Assembly: GCA_011525915.1 (NCBI GenBank)
Contig: WYBM01000073.1
Location: 1-64,000 of the forward strand
Direction of reading: 5' to 3'
Length of the DNA: 64,000 nucleotides
Source of the DNA: Ardenticatenaceae bacterium
GTDB lineage: Bacteria; Chloroflexota; Anaerolineae; Promineifilales; Promineifilaceae
Notes under the pieces: generated by a model
What the model was told of the DNA's origin: nothing
Databases searched by the model: none
Seen by the model: only the letters and a program-made list of their open reading frames with translations
Program-made: the position numbers and the translations under genes
Shown: positions 1 through 6,803 of the stretch, piece by piece
Position numbering within the stretch: the stretch's first letter is position 1
Layout of the letters: every line of letters starts with the position of its first letter

Positions 1-158
1 CGGTGCTTGTTGATGTACTTGCCTGTCAGCCGGTAGCAGCGGCGATGCACAGCCAGTGCGTGATTCCAGATGATGCCAGACACGTCAATCTGCTGGTGCA
101 GGTGCTTATCCCGCTTGCTGGTGTACAATCTGTACTTGTAGGTTCGTCTGACTTTCAT
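1..158 (-). CDS. tnpB: TnpB-type protein of an IS200/IS605 element, N-terminal part (runs off the window)
   Basis: Read on the minus strand, this codes for the N-terminus of an IS605 OrfB/TnpB protein. It begins MKVRRTYKYRLYTSKRD and has the helical N-terminal pattern with NHAL about 35 residues in (IIWNHALAVHRRCYRLTG). TnpB proteins are RNA-guided nucleases that assist transposon maintenance. Two in-frame ATGs lie further upstream (positions 185 and 242), so the start may be earlier. The C-terminal catalytic RuvC and zinc-finger parts lie before base 1, so intactness cannot be judged. The hairpin at 329-353 fits the element end on the 5' side of this gene. Confidence 0.75.
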   Translation of the reverse strand, partial: MKVRRTYKYRLYTSKRDKHLHQQIDVSGIIWNHALAVHRRCYRLTGKYINKH

Positions 159-295
159 GTGCCTTTCTGGTTTGCAACTAAACATGATGCTGTGGCCGGT
201 TTGGTATTGGTTGTCAGGGTGAGGCAACTCAACCGAACACATGTGCTAATTATACAACAGGCATCTACCACATGCCAAGAATCCAGCTAAAGCTG

Positions 296-353
296 ACGCC
301 CTATCGGGCGTAAGAGCAAGCCGCTTATAGCCCACCGCTGAAGCAGGTGGGCT
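296..353. repeat. Probable IS200/IS605 terminal hairpins
   Basis: Two perfect hairpins lie upstream of the tnpB fragment. The first is ACGCCC/GGGCGT at 296-301 and 306-311 with a 4-nt loop. The second is AGCCCACC/GGTGGGCT at 329-336 and 346-353, with the loop GCTGAAGCA. IS200/IS605 elements carry subterminal palindromes rather than terminal inverted repeats, and a hairpin of this GCCCACC...GGTGGGC type is common at their ends. The exact element boundary is not determined. Confidence 0.55.
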
Positions 354-417
354 TTACGGGCTTTGTTTGTAAAGCCTTGGGCCATGACGATCGTGCAAAG
401 ATCAAGGATAAAGACAG

Positions 418-1278
418 ATGAAAATAAAGATGGCTTACCAGGCAGATGATCAATTAGGGGAAGGGCCGGTCTGGTCAGTGGCAGAGCAAGCGCTGTATTG
501 GGTGGATATTACACGGCCGTGCCTGCAGCGATGGCAGCCTGAAACAGGGGCCTATATGGCCTGGACCATGCCTTCACAAATTGGCAGCTACGCCCTGCGG
601 CAGCAAGGCGGTGCTGTTGTCGCTTTGCGTGATGGCCTCTACCTGTTTGATTTTGATGACGGCGCGCTGACGGCCGTATGCCGCCCGGAAGCCGGCCTGA
701 ATACCCGTTTTAATGATGGCAAATGTGACCGCCACGGCCGTTTTTGGGCGGGCACGACAGATCTGGCATTTAAGCAACCGCTGGGCGCTTTGTACCGGTT
801 GGGCATAGATGGCCGCTGCCAGCCCATGCGCCAGGCCGTGACCTGCTCCAATGGCCTGGGCTGGTCGCCTGATAACCGCACCATGTACTATGCCGATTCG
901 CCCACCTACACCATTTTTGCCTATGAGTTTGATCTGGACACCGGCGGCATCAGCCACGAACGCATTTTTGCCCGAGATGAGGCCGGCTTTCCCGATGGCC
1001 TGACCGTGGATGCCGCCGGTTATGTCTGGAGCGCCCGATGGGATGGCTGGAAGATTGTGCGTTATGCGCCTGACGGCCGTGTGGACCGTGAAATTCCCCT
1101 ACCGGTGCAGCGGCCGACAAGCTGTATCTTTGGTGGGCCAGATCTGAATTGGCTCTACATCACGACAGCTTCCGCCGGCCTTACGGCGGCAGAACGGGCA
1201 GCCCAGCCGCTGGCCGGGCAGGTGTTGGTGATAGAGACGGAAACCGTAGGACTGCCTGAACCTACTTATGGTGGATAA
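418..1278 (+). CDS. SMP-30/gluconolactonase/LRE family protein
   Basis: This is a 286-residue six-bladed beta-propeller sugar lactonase of the SMP-30/regucalcin family, which hydrolyses aldonolactones using one divalent metal. The family metal ligands can be seen: Glu15 in LGEGPVW, Asn/Asp in RFNDGKCDRHGRFWAGT, Asn in TCSNGLGWSPD and Asp in GFPDGLTVDAAG. The length is normal. There is no signal peptide, so it is cytoplasmic. The substrate cannot be told from sequence. The 3' end overlaps the convergent MDR remnant by 17 bases. No RBS close to consensus is visible before the ATG. Confidence 0.9.
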   Translation: MKIKMAYQADDQLGEGPVWSVAEQALYWVDITRPCLQRWQPETGAYMAWTMPSQIGSYALRQQGGAVVALRDGLYLFDFDDGALTAVCRPEAGLNTRFNDGKCDRHGRFWAGTTDLAFKQPLGALYRLGIDGRCQPMRQAVTCSNGLGWSPDNRTMYYADSPTYTIFAYEFDLDTGGISHERIFARDEAGFPDGLTVDAAGYVWSARWDGWKIVRYAPDGRVDREIPLPVQRPTSCIFGGPDLNWLYITTASAGLTAAERAAQPLAGQVLVIETETVGLPEPTYGG

Positions 1279-1525
1279 TTTTATCCTCTGGTTGCCAGGG
1301 GTTTCTTTGTGATGACGTTATGGGCTGCCGTTCTGGAGCGAGCAAAACGATTTTGCCACGCACGTGGCCATTTTCCAGCCATTCATTGGCCTTTGCTGCT
1401 TCTAAAAGGGGCAGTTTATGGGCGATGATCGGGCTGATTTGACCCTGGGCCAGCCAGTCAAATTCTACAACTTGCAGTACGTCTGGGGCGCCTCGTTGGC
1501 TGATGCTAACACTTTTATAGTTCAT
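1262..1525 (-). pseudogene. Internally deleted zinc-type alcohol dehydrogenase/quinone reductase (MDR) remnant
   Basis: This is an 87-codon frame. Its first ~23 residues (MNYKSVSISQRGAPDVLQVV) match the N-terminus of MDR quinone reductases. Residues ~24-69 (WLAQGQISPII...LLEAAKANEWLENG...GKIVLLAPE) match the extreme C-terminus of the same family. The ~230-250 residues between, holding the catalytic and Rossmann domains, are missing in frame. A full-length paralogue begins 16 bp downstream on the same strand, but its N-terminus differs clearly, so this is a separate decayed gene and not a piece of that one. No function is expected. Confidence 0.75.
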
Positions 1526-1540
1526 GGTTTGGTCTCTGTG

Positions 1541-2596
1541 TTATGAATGAACGAGTATAATCTTGCCCTGGGAGGTGCCTGTTTCTAGCAAGTGATGGGC
1601 TTCGGCCACGTTATTCAGGGGGAGGGCAGCGCCGATGATGGGGGCAATACGGCCGTCTGCCAGCATGGCAAACAGTGTCGCCAGGCTTTCCCGATACCAG
1701 CTGTTGTCTCGTTTCACCAAAGAAGGTGTATCGCCGTAAAAGATAGCCTTTTTACCGTCAGGCTTCAGGGCGTACCAGGCCAGCCGGGCGACGGTACGTG
1801 CTGCACCCAACTTGCCGCTGTTGCGGGTGCTGAACATGCCGTAATTCACCAGTCGGCCACCACGCCGCAGCAGGGTGTATGACCTGGCCATTGTCTCGCC
1901 GCCCACCGGGTCACAGATGATGTCCAGGCCGTCGCCGGTTAACTGCCAAACACGAGCCACAACATCCTCGTGCTGGTAATCAATGGGCGTGGCCCCCAGG
2001 CTGGCAACACGTTCAAGTTTGCTTTTGGAAGCCGTGCCGTAGAGTTCTAAGCCCATCATTTGCCCCAATTGCAGCACGGCCGTGCCCACGCCCCCGGCGG
2101 CACTGTGTACTAGCAGCCGTTCCCCTGGTTGGGCCTTTGCCTTGTTGTGCAGCAGGCGGTAGGCTGTCAGGTAATTCAGGACCACGGCCGTGGCCGCCAC
2201 CGGGTCTACGCCTGCGGGCAGAGACACCAGATATTCAGTAGGGACACAGACATAGGCCGCATTGGCGCCGAATTTGGGCAGCAAGGCGCCTACCAGCTGT
2301 CCTGTAGGCAGTGTCACCCCATCCCCAACCTTGTCCACCATACCCACCAGATCATAGCCGGGGGTAAAGGGCAGCCGGGGCATGAAGGGGTATAACCCCC
2401 GCCGGCAGAGGACGTCTGCAAAGGCAACGCCAGAGGCCAATACCCGGACGCGCGCTTCCCCGGGTTGAGGGTCTGGCGGCGCTTCGGTGACAAACTGCAG
2501 CCTGTCTGGTTCGCCGATGCCGGTGAGGAGGGCACGCTGATGGGTGGCCGCGGCCGTGTGACTTACGGTTTGTGGGGTCAATGTATAGGTGTTCAT
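1541..2596 (-). CDS. Zinc-binding dehydrogenase / NADPH:quinone reductase (MDR superfamily)
   Basis: The product is 351 residues and starts MNTYTLTPQ, chosen because AAGGAG sits 6-7 nt before this ATG; a longer frame exists upstream but lacks an RBS. It has an N-terminal GroES-like fold (GEPDRLQF...ASGVAFADVLCRRGLYP), a Rossmann NADPH site (LVHSAAGGVGTAVLQLGQMMG) and the C-terminal ADGRIAPIIGAALPL...GTSQGKIILVHS end. The structural-zinc cysteines are absent, which suits the quinone-oxidoreductase branch. The likely role is NADPH-dependent reduction of quinones or enones. The TetR gene 248 bp upstream on the same strand is a plausible regulator. Confidence 0.88.
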   Translation of the reverse strand: MNTYTLTPQTVSHTAAATHQRALLTGIGEPDRLQFVTEAPPDPQPGEARVRVLASGVAFADVLCRRGLYPFMPRLPFTPGYDLVGMVDKVGDGVTLPTGQLVGALLPKFGANAAYVCVPTEYLVSLPAGVDPVAATAVVLNYLTAYRLLHNKAKAQPGERLLVHSAAGGVGTAVLQLGQMMGLELYGTASKSKLERVASLGATPIDYQHEDVVARVWQLTGDGLDIICDPVGGETMARSYTLLRRGGRLVNYGMFSTRNSGKLGAARTVARLAWYALKPDGKKAIFYGDTPSLVKRDNSWYRESLATLFAMLADGRIAPIIGAALPLNNVAEAHHLLETGTSQGKIILVHS

Positions 2597-2844
2597 GTTT
2601 AACTCCTTTTTTGGTAGCGTAAAATCTTGTTTTAGATGATGTTCATAATAGTTTCTGCGGTTTACCAAAAGCAGGCGCACAGGCAGCATGGGCTAAGCGG
2701 TGTTTAGAACTGTTGGGACACGGCCGTGCCCGCCGATAGGCAACCAGCAGCCAGCCTGCTGCCTTGTGAGCCCAAAGTTTTTCAGATTGCATCAATCAAG
2801 TGATGAATGACACGGCCGTCTGATGGCGATTGACAGACTTTAGC

Positions 2845-3549
2845 TTAAGCTTCCGTGATGCATAACTCTGCCCATATGGCCGCTACTTCTATATGGTATA
2901 GGGAACCTGACTCGGCCAGACCCGGTATAAAATGCCCGTACAATTCGCCCCACACCACCCCGTATAATCTGGCCCATATGGTCATGGTAAGGGCAACGCC
3001 TGCCGCCGGCACGTTTTCTGGCAGCTGCGGCAGGATGTCGTCATTGATGACGGTTTGCAGGGCCGGTGGCAGGGGCTGGTAGGCCGGAGGGATTCTAATT
3101 TTGCCGGCCTGCCAGGCCGCGGTCAGCACAAAGCCGATGGTTTGCAGCACCCGCCCGGCCGGTTCTACCGTTTGGTCACGCGGAGCCTGGTAACCGGGAA
3201 TAGGGGTGCCATAGATGAGGGTGAAATCCTGGGGATGCTGCCTGGCCCACTCTCGAAAAGCAAAGGCAACAGCCTGGAAACGGCCGTTAAAGTCATCTGA
3301 CACTACCCGAGAGTCTGCGGCAAGCATGGCGTCTGCTAATGCGTTGTAGGCTTCCACAATGAGCGTGGTTACCAGGGCATCGCGGTTATCGTAATAGCGG
3401 TATAGCGCCGGGGCTGTCATGCCCATCTCGCGGGCGATGGCCCGTAGGGAGAGGGCCGCGGCGCCTACTTCGGCCATTTGCCGCCGGGCGACCTCTTTTA
3501 TTTCGGTTGTTGTATCTTCTCGTTGTTGTTCACGTCTGGTTTGTGTCAT
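2845..3549 (-). CDS. TetR/AcrR family transcriptional regulator with WHG-type C-terminal domain
   Basis: The product is 234 residues. The N-terminal helix-turn-helix lies at about residues 20-65 (IKEVARRQMAEVGAAALSLRAIAREMGMTAPALYRYYDNRDAL). The C-terminal part (FAFREWARQHPQDFTLIYGTPIPGY) is typical of the WHG/TetR_C_13 ligand domain. Such proteins repress their own and neighbouring genes until a small ligand binds. A perfect palindrome lies 21 bp upstream of the start codon, consistent with autoregulation. The downstream MDR reductase is the likely target, but no second copy of the palindrome was seen in front of it. Confidence 0.9.
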   Translation of the reverse strand: MTQTRREQQREDTTTEIKEVARRQMAEVGAAALSLRAIAREMGMTAPALYRYYDNRDALVTTLIVEAYNALADAMLAADSRVVSDDFNGRFQAVAFAFREWARQHPQDFTLIYGTPIPGYQAPRDQTVEPAGRVLQTIGFVLTAAWQAGKIRIPPAYQPLPPALQTVINDDILPQLPENVPAAGVALTMTIWARLYGVVWGELYGHFIPGLAESGSLYHIEVAAIWAELCITEA

Positions 3550-3570
3550 AATCTCTCTTTTGTTTACGGC

Positions 3571-3585
3571 GTTAACTTAGTTAAC
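3571..3585. promoter_or_regulatory. Palindromic operator, probable TetR binding site
   Basis: GTTAAC-TTA-GTTAAC is a perfect inverted repeat with a 3-bp centre, just upstream of the tetR start codon. On the minus strand a TTTACA box lies immediately 5' of it, so the palindrome would cover the spacer of a tetR promoter. TetR/WHG regulators commonly bind operators of the TTAACT-AGTTAA type. Assignment to this regulator is by position only. Confidence 0.6.
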
Positions 3586-3731
3586 AGTGTAAATTGTTTT
3601 ACTACTGCTGTCAACCCTCAACTTCTGAAGCCTTGCCCAGGGGTATGTGAAATGTCTAAGATAAGGTTGCTCGATTGCGCGGCTTGGAGATAATTGGCTC
3701 GAGACAACAACCAACAACAAAATGGGAGAAA

Positions 3732-4343
3732 ATGGTGACGATGGATGAGAAGGGCAACGGCCGTAAAGTGAGCAAAAAAGAACAGCGGCGGCTGCAGTTA
3801 GAGCGTGAAGAGCGAATGCGCCGTCTGCGTGTTGTGGTTCCGGTGGTGGTATTGGTGCTGGCCGCGGTGGCCTTTGTAGCCTACCGGGCTTTACAACCAG
3901 AAATCGTAGGTGTGACTACTGTGGCTGCTGCCCCCGGCAACCAACATGACGATGAACTCCATATTGAGTTTGGCGGCCTGCCGCCGATGGGGGGAACTCA
4001 TGCCTCTGCTGTGCAAACCTGTGGCATCTACACCGAGCCGGAGGTCTTTCCTGAGTTTGCCATCCACTCAATGGAGCATGGCGCGGTCTGGATAACGTAC
4101 CATCCTGACCTGCCAGAGGAGCAAATTGCCGCCTTGCAGGATCAGGTACGGGGCCAGACCAAGCTGCTGCTCAGCCCATACCCGGAGCAGAGCAGCCCTA
4201 TTGTGTTGACGGTGTGGGACCGCCAGTTGGCGGTTGAAGACGCTGCCGATGAACGCATTGCCGAATTTATCGCCCGGTATCGCAACCGCAGTGGCCCGGA
4301 AGCTAACCAACCCTGTAGCGGCATAGGCGTGCCCACAGGTTAA
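3732..4343 (+). CDS. DUF3105 membrane-anchored protein, copy 1
   Basis: About 203 residues starting MVTMDEKGNG, with GGGAG just upstream; the ATG three codons later is equally possible. The N-terminus is charged and Lys/Arg-rich, followed by one transmembrane helix (VVVPVVVLVLAAVAFVAYRAL, about residues 33-53) and an external DUF3105 domain with its hallmark HSMEHGAVWITYHPDL and LLLSPYPEQSSPIVLTVW. A Cys lies in VQTCGIY and another in NQPCSG. The family function is unknown. It is followed after 13 bp by a second DUF3105 gene, so the two are a tandem pair in one operon. Confidence 0.85.
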   Translation: MVTMDEKGNGRKVSKKEQRRLQLEREERMRRLRVVVPVVVLVLAAVAFVAYRALQPEIVGVTTVAAAPGNQHDDELHIEFGGLPPMGGTHASAVQTCGIYTEPEVFPEFAIHSMEHGAVWITYHPDLPEEQIAALQDQVRGQTKLLLSPYPEQSSPIVLTVWDRQLAVEDAADERIAEFIARYRNRSGPEANQPCSGIGVPTG

Positions 4344-4356
4344 ATGAGAGTGAGGT

Positions 4357-4944
4357 ATGAATTCTAACAATCGGAAATGGATCATTATAGGTTTTATTGT
4401 CGGCGGGGTTTTGGGGCTGGGGTTTATTTTGTACTTAAATATCCGTCCACAACCTCCCATTCAAGGGGTCGTTCAATTCCCACGGCCGTCACGTGGACAT
4501 GACAACAGTGTCACGTTTACAGTTGAGGCGTATCCTTTACCGCCAGCCGGCGGCATTCATTGGGATCGGTGGCAAAACTGCGGCATTTACGATGAGCCGG
4601 TGGAAACAGGCCACGCGGTACACTCGATGGAACATGGCGCTGTGTGGATCGCGTACCAGCCAGACCTGTCGGCAGACCAGGTGGCTAAATTGCAGGAACG
4701 GGTAGAAGGCCAGACCTATTTGCTGTTGTCGCCGTACCCGGGTTTACAAAGCCCCATTGCGCTGACGGCGTGGAGCCTGCAACTGACTGTAGATGACGCC
4801 GGTGATCGGCGTATTGACCAGTTTATCAAGCGTTACCGGTTAGGGACGCAAACGCCGGAGCCCGGTGCTGTCTGTGATCAGGGTGTAGGCAACCCCATAG
4901 ACCGTCAGGTACCAACCGGCAATGAGGGGATGCCCTCACCGTAA
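4357..4944 (+). CDS. DUF3105 membrane-anchored protein, copy 2
   Basis: 195 residues, with a strong GAGTGAGGT upstream of the ATG. It has one N-terminal transmembrane helix (WIIIGFIVGGVLGLGFILYL) and a periplasmic/external DUF3105 domain with HSMEHGAVWIAYQPDL and LLLSPYPGLQSPIALTAWS. It is clearly paralogous to the preceding gene but lacks the long charged N-terminal tail. The conserved Cys pair (WQNCGIYDEP and GAVCDQG) is kept. No catalytic function is known for the family; conserved His and Glu suggest metal or ligand binding, which is inference. Confidence 0.87.
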   Translation: MNSNNRKWIIIGFIVGGVLGLGFILYLNIRPQPPIQGVVQFPRPSRGHDNSVTFTVEAYPLPPAGGIHWDRWQNCGIYDEPVETGHAVHSMEHGAVWIAYQPDLSADQVAKLQERVEGQTYLLLSPYPGLQSPIALTAWSLQLTVDDAGDRRIDQFIKRYRLGTQTPEPGAVCDQGVGNPIDRQVPTGNEGMPSP

Positions 4945-5060
4945 AGACTCATTTACAATGAACTTGGTGTTTTGAAGTGATCACTGTTCAGTTGGCAGTA
5001 ATCAGTTGGGTGTTCTTCTTTCTGGACTGATTACTGGACAGTGGTGACTGATTACCTGGC
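4945..5060. repeat. Dispersed intergenic repeat, family B, copy B1
   Basis: The copy reads as many ACTGAT/ATCAGT half-words, with GATCACTGTTCAGTTG at 4980-4995 and TCTGGACTGATTACTG at 5021-5036. It matches the element at 11101-11275 over most of its length, including the leading GACTC(A/G)TTTACAAT. The mirrored words would let it fold into a long imperfect hairpin. It fills the gap between the second DUF3105 gene and the small membrane protein. Confidence 0.75.
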
Positions 5061-5089
5061 GCTTTGCCGTACGGACCACTAAATACAAG

Positions 5090-5404
5090 ATGAGCCGTCT
5101 GACCTTATTACTCTTAGCCATAACAACCCTTTTCCTGACCCCGGCTGGTGTATTTGTCTGCGGCTCTGTTACGGCCGCGCTCGTTTTGCCGGGGGATGGA
5201 CACGGGTTGACTGTAACCTGTGAGGGCATGGTTACGGCGCAAATGGCGGACACGGCCGTGTCCAGTTATTTGTCTACTCCTTTTCTGGCAGCGGCGATCA
5301 CGGCCGTGATGCTGGCATTTTGTGTGAGGGCGCTGGCCCTTCTTAAACTATCCCCGTTCCCATCGCTCAAACGCAAACCCCTGACACCCCCGCCCAATGC
5401 TTAG
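5090..5404 (+). CDS. Small hypothetical membrane protein
   Basis: 104 residues starting MSRLTLLLLAITTLFL. Two hydrophobic segments (about residues 3-32 and 62-88) flank a short loop with one Cys (TVTCEG). The C-terminus is basic and Pro-rich. I do not recognise a family. It sits between two repeat elements, is co-directional with its neighbours and carries the genome-typical ACGGCCGT word inside the frame (5252, 5300). There is no strong RBS, so it could be a spurious frame. Confidence 0.5.
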   Translation: MSRLTLLLLAITTLFLTPAGVFVCGSVTAALVLPGDGHGLTVTCEGMVTAQMADTAVSSYLSTPFLAAAITAVMLAFCVRALALLKLSPFPSLKRKPLTPPPNA

Positions 5405-5429
5405 TGACTATCTAAAAACAACTTTCCGT

Positions 5430-5495
5430 TTTGCCGAAGGTAAGGTCACTTCAAGCTCGTCCATCCATGCCATAACTTATTTATGGACGAGCCCT
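5430..5495 (-). repeat. Dispersed hairpin repeat, family C, copy C1
   Basis: Read on the minus strand, this is a hairpin GGGCTCGTCCAT...ATGGACGAGC followed by TTGAAGTGACCTTACCTTCGGCAAAAC. Copies at 23163-23245 and 47208-47275 share the tail GCTTGAAGTGA(C/T)CTTCAC and keep the hairpin with changed but still pairing bases. It lies in the 202-bp gap before the exported protein at 5607. Confidence 0.8.
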
Positions 5496-5606
5496 TAATC
5501 TCCATGCCGTAAGCAGAAACCATTTTCTACTAGAAAGTGGTCATCTGACCACGGCTTCTGAACAGTGAATAACTTAAAAAGTCTCATTACTTTTGGGAGG
5601 ATCACG

Positions 5607-6203
5607 ATGACAGGTAAGCAGAAAGTCAGGCAGGGGGTACGGCCGTACATAGGGTGGATCACGGCCGTGGGTGTTACGGTTGCCCTTTTACTGGCCGGTG
5701 CTCAGATGGTGCTGGCCCATGAGCGTGTGGCAGTGGGCCCTTATGTCATGATTGTGGGCTGGCAGATAGAGCCGCCCATCGTGGGTGAGCGCAATGCGCT
5801 GATCGTTGAAATCACCGAAGATGAAGTGCCCGTGACGGGGGTGGAAGCCACGCTGGATGTGGAACTGGTGTACGCCACGGAAACGTTTCGGGCGAATCTG
5901 AACCCCACCGGCGCACCTGGCCTGTATACAGTAGACATCTTTCCGACGGTGCGGGGGCAATATGGTGTCCATCTCTTTGGTTCCTTAGGCGAGACGGCCG
6001 TGGACGTTACCGTAGAGCCGGAAGAAGTGTTCCCCGGTTCACGTATCCAGTTCCCGGAACCCTTACCGGATTCGCGCGACCTACAAAAACAAGTGACCGC
6101 GTTAGAAACCGACCTGCGGTCAGCCCAGACAATAACATACGTGGCTTTAGGCCTGGCAGGGCTTGCTTTGCTTCTGGCCATAGCCACCTTCATCAAAAAA
6201 TGA
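5607..6203 (+). CDS. Exported protein with YtkA/FixH-like domain and C-terminal membrane anchor
   Basis: 198 residues starting MTGKQKVRQG, chosen for GGGAGG 7 nt upstream. It has a signal/transmembrane segment (about residues 18-37, ending in AHERVAVGPY), then a beta-rich external domain (WQIEPPIVGERNALIVEI, VELVYATETFRANLNPTGAPGLYTVDIFPTVRGQYGVHLFG) resembling YtkA/FixH-type domains found with copper-handling proteins. A short coiled stretch and a C-terminal transmembrane helix (ITYVALGLAGLALLLAIATFI) follow. It is first in a three-gene run with a His/Asp-rich lipoprotein and a CopC-CopD fusion, so a role in extracytoplasmic copper or cytochrome assembly is inferred. Confidence 0.75.
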   Translation: MTGKQKVRQGVRPYIGWITAVGVTVALLLAGAQMVLAHERVAVGPYVMIVGWQIEPPIVGERNALIVEITEDEVPVTGVEATLDVELVYATETFRANLNPTGAPGLYTVDIFPTVRGQYGVHLFGSLGETAVDVTVEPEEVFPGSRIQFPEPLPDSRDLQKQVTALETDLRSAQTITYVALGLAGLALLLAIATFIKK

Positions 6204-6217
6204 TAGGAAGATCGAAA

Positions 6218-6730
6218 ATGAAAACCAACACCTTGCTTTCTAAATGCATAATCTTATCTTTGTTTCTTTTGCTCATACTCTTTTCTGCCGCGTGCGGCCG
6301 CAGTGGTGATGAATCGGCCACAAATGGAGATGACACAACTGCCGAAACAGATCATGATGACGGCCAGGACATGGACGACCATGACGCAGAACATGAAGAC
6401 GATCATGACGAATCAGAACCCCACCTGCGCATTCCCAATGAAAATGGCGCGGGCATTCATATTATCTCCCCGGCCGACGGTGATGTTTTTGCCCATGGTG
6501 ACCAGATCATTGTGGAAGTAGAAACTGAGAATTTTGACCTCAGCCAGGAAGGGTATCATTGGCACGTCTATGTGGATGGCAAGTCCTGGGGAATGGTGAT
6601 GGGTGGTAATACCGATCAGCCCTTAACTGGTGTAGAACCGGGTGAACATGAGATTGCCGTTTACCTTTCTATTCCCACACACGAGGAATATGAAGAAGGC
6701 GATACCATCCAGGTTACAGTAGAAGAGTAG
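6218..6730 (+). CDS. His/Asp/Glu-rich lipoprotein
   Basis: About 170 residues starting MKTNTLLSK with AGGAAG upstream. A lipoprotein signal peptide (LFLLLILFSAAC, Cys about residue 26) precedes a strongly acidic, His-rich stretch (repeated HDD, DHDE motifs, about residues 45-75) likely to bind metal ions. The C-terminal domain (IHIISPADGDVFAHGDQIIVEVE...YHWHVYVDGKSWGMV...GEHEIAVYLS) resembles immunoglobulin-like domains of unknown function next to copper genes. It follows the previous gene with almost no gap and precedes the CopC-CopD fusion; metal buffering at the outer face of the membrane is inferred. Confidence 0.8.
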   Translation: MKTNTLLSKCIILSLFLLLILFSAACGRSGDESATNGDDTTAETDHDDGQDMDDHDAEHEDDHDESEPHLRIPNENGAGIHIISPADGDVFAHGDQIIVEVETENFDLSQEGYHWHVYVDGKSWGMVMGGNTDQPLTGVEPGEHEIAVYLSIPTHEEYEEGDTIQVTVEE

Positions 6731-6803
6731 CCTGTTGTTGGTGGCTGGTGACGGGCACGCCCTGTTTGTCACCAGCCATTGATGACGGTTACCCCCCTCA
6801 GCC

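Noticed and set aside
3-290. Plus-strand open frame of 95 codons
   Set aside because: It is antisense to the clear TnpB N-terminus and its translation resembles no protein family.
574-957. Long minus-strand frames inside the SMP-30 gene
   Set aside because: They are shadows caused by GC-rich codons; all recognisable motifs are in the plus-strand frame.
5002-5253. Minus-strand 83-codon frame opposite the small membrane protein
   Set aside because: It lies partly in repeat B1, is rich in Val/Thr/Pro without pattern and has no RBS.
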